Source of the DNA: Candidatus Brevefilum sp.
Lineage (GTDB): Bacteria; Chloroflexota; Anaerolineae; Anaerolineales; Anaerolineaceae
DNA: 64,000 nt
Direction: 5' to 3'
Assembly: GCA_029210815.1 (NCBI GenBank)
Contig: JARGGB010000006.1
Coordinates: 1-64,000, forward strand
In this document: one piece after another, positions 61,433 to 64,000 of the stretch
How the letters are laid out: each line of letters starts with the position of its first letter
Numbering within the stretch: the stretch's first letter is position 1
Translations under genes and position numbers: made by a program
Notes under the pieces: model-generated
Told to the model about the DNA's origin: nothing
Database searches by the model: none
Seen by the model: only the letters and a program-made list of their open reading frames with translations

Positions 61433-63595
61433 TTATTGGTGTCCAACGGCCACGGTTTCGCCGCTCCGCAGTGATTCAACAGCAGCAAAGGCAGCCTGGG
61501 TGACGCCCAATAACTGGTCATAAGGAATGGGTGGGTTTTTTCCATCCTGTATTGCATTTCGGAAAGCAAGCCAGGCATCTTTGTGGCCTTTATCCTGCGC
61601 CAGGTGATGACGCTTGACCTTTTTATGACCATTTGCCACCATTTCAAGGCTTCGCCAATCATGTAAGGCGGCAGCACGACCGCTGCTGAAGACTTCCACA
61701 AGCTCTTTTGGATAGGATTTATCACCGTTCGCGAGGTAGCTTACCACCCCGATGGATCCATCAGGGAAGCGGAAATTCATGACCACATTATCCTCATGAT
61801 ATTTACCCTGGTCTGGCAAGCCCTGGGTGGTGACTTCGATGGGGTTTTCGCCCACCAGGAATGTCAAAAAATCAATAAAATGGCAGGCTTCACCGATGAT
61901 GCGTCCGCCACCGACTTCCGGGTCCATCAGCCAGTGGTCTGCGGGTAAGAGGTTGGCATTAACCCGGTAATGTGCAAAAAGCGGCTCCTGGCGAGCGTCA
62001 ATAAATTCTTTCAATTGTTTTGCCAGTGGGGCAAAGCGGCGGTTGAATCCAAGCATCAGCAAAGGTTGGTCTTCCTTTTGGAGCGCTTCTTTGATCTGCG
62101 CCAGCTGTTCCTGGTTGATTGCTAACGGTTTTTCGCAGTAAACATTCTTCCCTGCTTCAAAGGCTTCCAGGATTTGCGGCGTGTGCAGGTCGTGACGGGT
62201 CAGAATGGCGATCATATTGATGGCGGGGTCATCAATCACCGATTTTGGATCGCTGGCAGCAAAACCAAAGCCAAAGCGCTGCGCCGCGTGGTGAGCGCTG
62301 GTGCCGGAGGCTGAAACAATCCCAACAGGCGCAACGCCGCTGACCTTGTTGACCACTGGCAGGAAGGTGGCATTTGCATAGTTCCCTGCCCCTAAAACGC
62401 CCAGCGCCAGTATTTCACCGGGTTTTACCCGAACGGTTGGTGCTGCCAGGTTCGGGATGCGGTTTTCTTCAGGCAGTTCACCTTCGCCGTAGGTAAGAAG
62501 AACCCCCATGTGGGGTGCTTCTCCTGTGATCAGTGCATAAGCACGTTCACCCTCTTCGATGGGAATCCTGTGTGTGATCAGGGGAGAGACATCTAATTTC
62601 TCCTGGTCGAGAAGTTCCAGGAAAGCAAGCATATTGCGATTTTCTGTCCAGCGCACATAACCGATGGGATAATCCTGGCCGTTTTCTTCATAATCTTTAT
62701 CATAACGTCCTGGTCCGTAGGACCTTGAAACAATGAATGTCAGTTCCTTTTCGTAATAAGATTTACGTGGGATTTCCATGCCAACAGCCCCCACAGCAAC
62801 CACCCTGGCTTTGTCCCGGGCAATTTCACCTGCAAGCTCAACCGGGTCATTTGATTTTGTGTCCGCACAAATTAATACGGCATCCACGCCCTGGCCATAT
62901 GAAAAAACTTCTGAAGCTTCAACAGCATTATCCCGGGTGACTGCCTTATGTGCGCCCATATCTTGTGCAAACTCAACGCGTTTCGGGTCAAGATCGACTG
63001 CCAGCACCTGGCACCCGGCGGCATTGGCAATACCGGTGGTGAGCAATCCAAGCAATCCCAGCCCGATGACTGCGACACGTGCGCCTACGCCAACTTCTGC
63101 TAACCGAAACCCTTGCATGGCAATCGCACCAATGGTGGTGAAGGCTGCCGATTCGAAATCAACAGAATCTGGTAGCCGCGCCAAAAGGTTTTGTGGAACC
63201 GATGCAAATTCAGCATGGACGGCGTGCCCGCCGCCGCCGCATGCGACACGATCACCGACTTTGAAACCTTCCAACCCGGGTCCGACTTTGATGATTGTGC
63301 CGGCTGATGAATAACCCAAAACCATTGGTTGATCGAGTTTGTTCATTGCTGCCTCAAATGTTGGAATGATGCCCTCTCGTTGTGCTTTATTGATAACCTG
63401 GCGAGCCAGGTCCGGGCGCGATTTTGCTTTCCCAACCAGGCTTTGCCTGGCAAATTCGACAAGCATCCGCTCTGTTCCGGCTGAAACAAGGGAGGCGGAT
63501 GTTTTTACAAGTGCGCTTCCTCGACTAATTTGCGGTACTGGAACTTCAACAACCTGGGTTTCACCTGTTTTCAGATTTTGCAGCATTTGTTTCAT
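61433..63595 (-). CDS. Bi-domain oxidoreductase (MDR alcohol dehydrogenase-like + GFO/IDH/MocA)
   Basis: A 720-residue fusion. Residues 1-365 are a medium-chain dehydrogenase: LGYSSAGTIIKVGPGLEGFKVGDRV and the Rossmann motif VIGLGLLGLL. Residues about 393-715 are a GFO/IDH/MocA oxidoreductase: GVLGAGNYANATF, the EKPLAIN motif, and GGGRIIGEACHFIDFL with the conserved His. This fusion is a known type in polysaccharide biosynthesis clusters with heparinase II/III genes. It probably oxidises and/or epimerises a nucleotide sugar. A TATAAT (63638-63633, minus) lies upstream. Confidence 0.88.
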   Translation of the reverse strand: MKQMLQNLKTGETQVVEVPVPQISRGSALVKTSASLVSAGTERMLVEFARQSLVGKAKSRPDLARQVINKAQREGIIPTFEAAMNKLDQPMVLGYSSAGTIIKVGPGLEGFKVGDRVACGGGGHAVHAEFASVPQNLLARLPDSVDFESAAFTTIGAIAMQGFRLAEVGVGARVAVIGLGLLGLLTTGIANAAGCQVLAVDLDPKRVEFAQDMGAHKAVTRDNAVEASEVFSYGQGVDAVLICADTKSNDPVELAGEIARDKARVVAVGAVGMEIPRKSYYEKELTFIVSRSYGPGRYDKDYEENGQDYPIGYVRWTENRNMLAFLELLDQEKLDVSPLITHRIPIEEGERAYALITGEAPHMGVLLTYGEGELPEENRIPNLAAPTVRVKPGEILALGVLGAGNYANATFLPVVNKVSGVAPVGIVSASGTSAHHAAQRFGFGFAASDPKSVIDDPAINMIAILTRHDLHTPQILEAFEAGKNVYCEKPLAINQEQLAQIKEALQKEDQPLLMLGFNRRFAPLAKQLKEFIDARQEPLFAHYRVNANLLPADHWLMDPEVGGGRIIGEACHFIDFLTFLVGENPIEVTTQGLPDQGKYHEDNVVMNFRFPDGSIGVVSYLANGDKSYPKELVEVFSSGRAAALHDWRSLEMVANGHKKVKRHHLAQDKGHKDAWLAFRNAIQDGKNPPIPYDQLLGVTQAAFAAVESLRSGETVAVGHQ

Positions 63596-63683
63596 AAGAT
63601 TTCACTCTTTTGTAATTGATGATGATAATGAAATTATAGCGCAATCCATGATTTGACGGTATGCAGATTAACCAATCGGTTAA

Positions 63684-63709
63684 AATAAAAAAACGGGCTT
63701 CAGCCCGTT
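63684..63709 (-). terminator. Terminator of the FmdB-family gene
   Basis: AACGGGC (63692-63698) pairs with GCCCGTT (63703-63709) around a 4-nt loop; on the minus strand TTTTTTTATTTTA follows. Confidence 0.8.
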
Positions 63710-63729
63710 AATGTAAAAAATTTTTTGGA

Positions 63730-64000
63730 TTAAGAGTCTTTTGCTTTTGCTTTTTCCGATTTGCTTTCGGTTTTTGTTTCAGATTTATTTTCAGGGTCTT
63801 TCTTGCCGGCTTCTTCTTTTTCAGATGTATAGCTTTGCCCGCTTGGGGACCGGTTGTCGGTTGCGTAAAAACCTTTTCCCTTAAAGACAATCCCGACCGG
63901 CTGATAAACCTTCCTTAATGTTGGCTCACCGCATTCCGGGCAGACTGTTAACGCCGCTTCTGTAAACTTCTGGTATTGGTCGAAGCGAATTCCACAATTA
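63730..64000 (-). CDS. FmdB family zinc-ribbon protein (partial)
   Basis: The 3' 89 codons of a gene whose start lies beyond the window. The visible part begins NCGIRFDQYQKFTE, continues with LTVCPECGEPTLRKVYQPVG and IVFKGKGFYATDNRS, and ends in a Lys/Glu/Ser-rich tail. This is the FmdB/CxxC-CxxC regulatory zinc-ribbon pattern; one cysteine of the first pair is off the edge. The name derives from a formamidase-operon regulator; function is generally unknown. Base pairs 63596-63729 hold its terminator and the promoter of the preceding gene. Confidence 0.85.
   Translation of the reverse strand, partial: NCGIRFDQYQKFTEAALTVCPECGEPTLRKVYQPVGIVFKGKGFYATDNRSPSGQSYTSEKEEAGKKDPENKSETKTESKSEKAKAKDS

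Overview
The window looks like a chromosomal segment of a Chloroflexota bacterium, most likely class Anaerolineae. This is an inference from gene content and style: a SpoVS homologue outside a sporulation context, a long BTAD/AAA/TPR regulator, lipoproteins with Thr/Pro-rich linkers, MutS2, a fused MDR-MocA oxidoreductase beside a heparinase II/III gene, frequent TTG/GTG starts, moderate GC, and intergenic GTAG-hairpin (REP-like) repeats. No rRNA, phage, insertion sequence or CRISPR array was seen. About 48 protein genes, one tRNA and one gene remnant are supported.

Left half (1-35.5 kb), almost all on the + strand: a P5C-dehydrogenase-like ALDH, a CoA-transferase pair and a 2-hydroxyacid dehydrogenase (organic/amino-acid metabolism); an MFS carrier; a PfkB-like kinase overlapping sfsA; a low-GC restriction-modification island (8.7-10.4 kb) with its own promoter; an epimerase and mutS2; a large minus-strand BTAD regulator with tRNA-Leu(CAA); then YchF-type ATPase, PcrA helicase, a propeller lipoprotein, NAD kinase, a zinc-ribbon membrane protein and RecN; GlgC; two tandem type II P-type ATPases; and a secreted lipoprotein.

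At about 35.5 kb gene orientation flips: nearly everything to the right is on the minus strand. The convergent gap holds six DnaA-box-like 9-mers (one perfect) in pairs 12-13 bp apart, the most striking unexplained signal here.

Right half (35.7-64 kb): Na/Pi cotransporter with PhoU-like tail, a decayed propeller fragment, deoxynucleoside kinase, SpoVS, a GNAT protein, a GPH sugar symporter and malic enzyme; a two-component system divergent from a DUF4405-like membrane protein and a secreted protein; an AmpG-like MFS carrier, SurE and SufE/SufS; then a phosphate block (metallophosphoesterase-SAM hydrolase fusion, CHAD protein, PhoU, PstB, PhoR, PhoB) without pstS/pstC/pstA but with an 11-bp-period Pho-box-like triplet before pstB; a polysaccharide trio (glycosyltransferase, heparinase II/III, fused oxidoreductase); and a partial FmdB zinc ribbon.

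Intergenic space carries two REP-like hairpin families and a 15-bp-type tandem array that sits beside the hairpins at three loci. All functional calls come from reading translated motifs; no database search was run.
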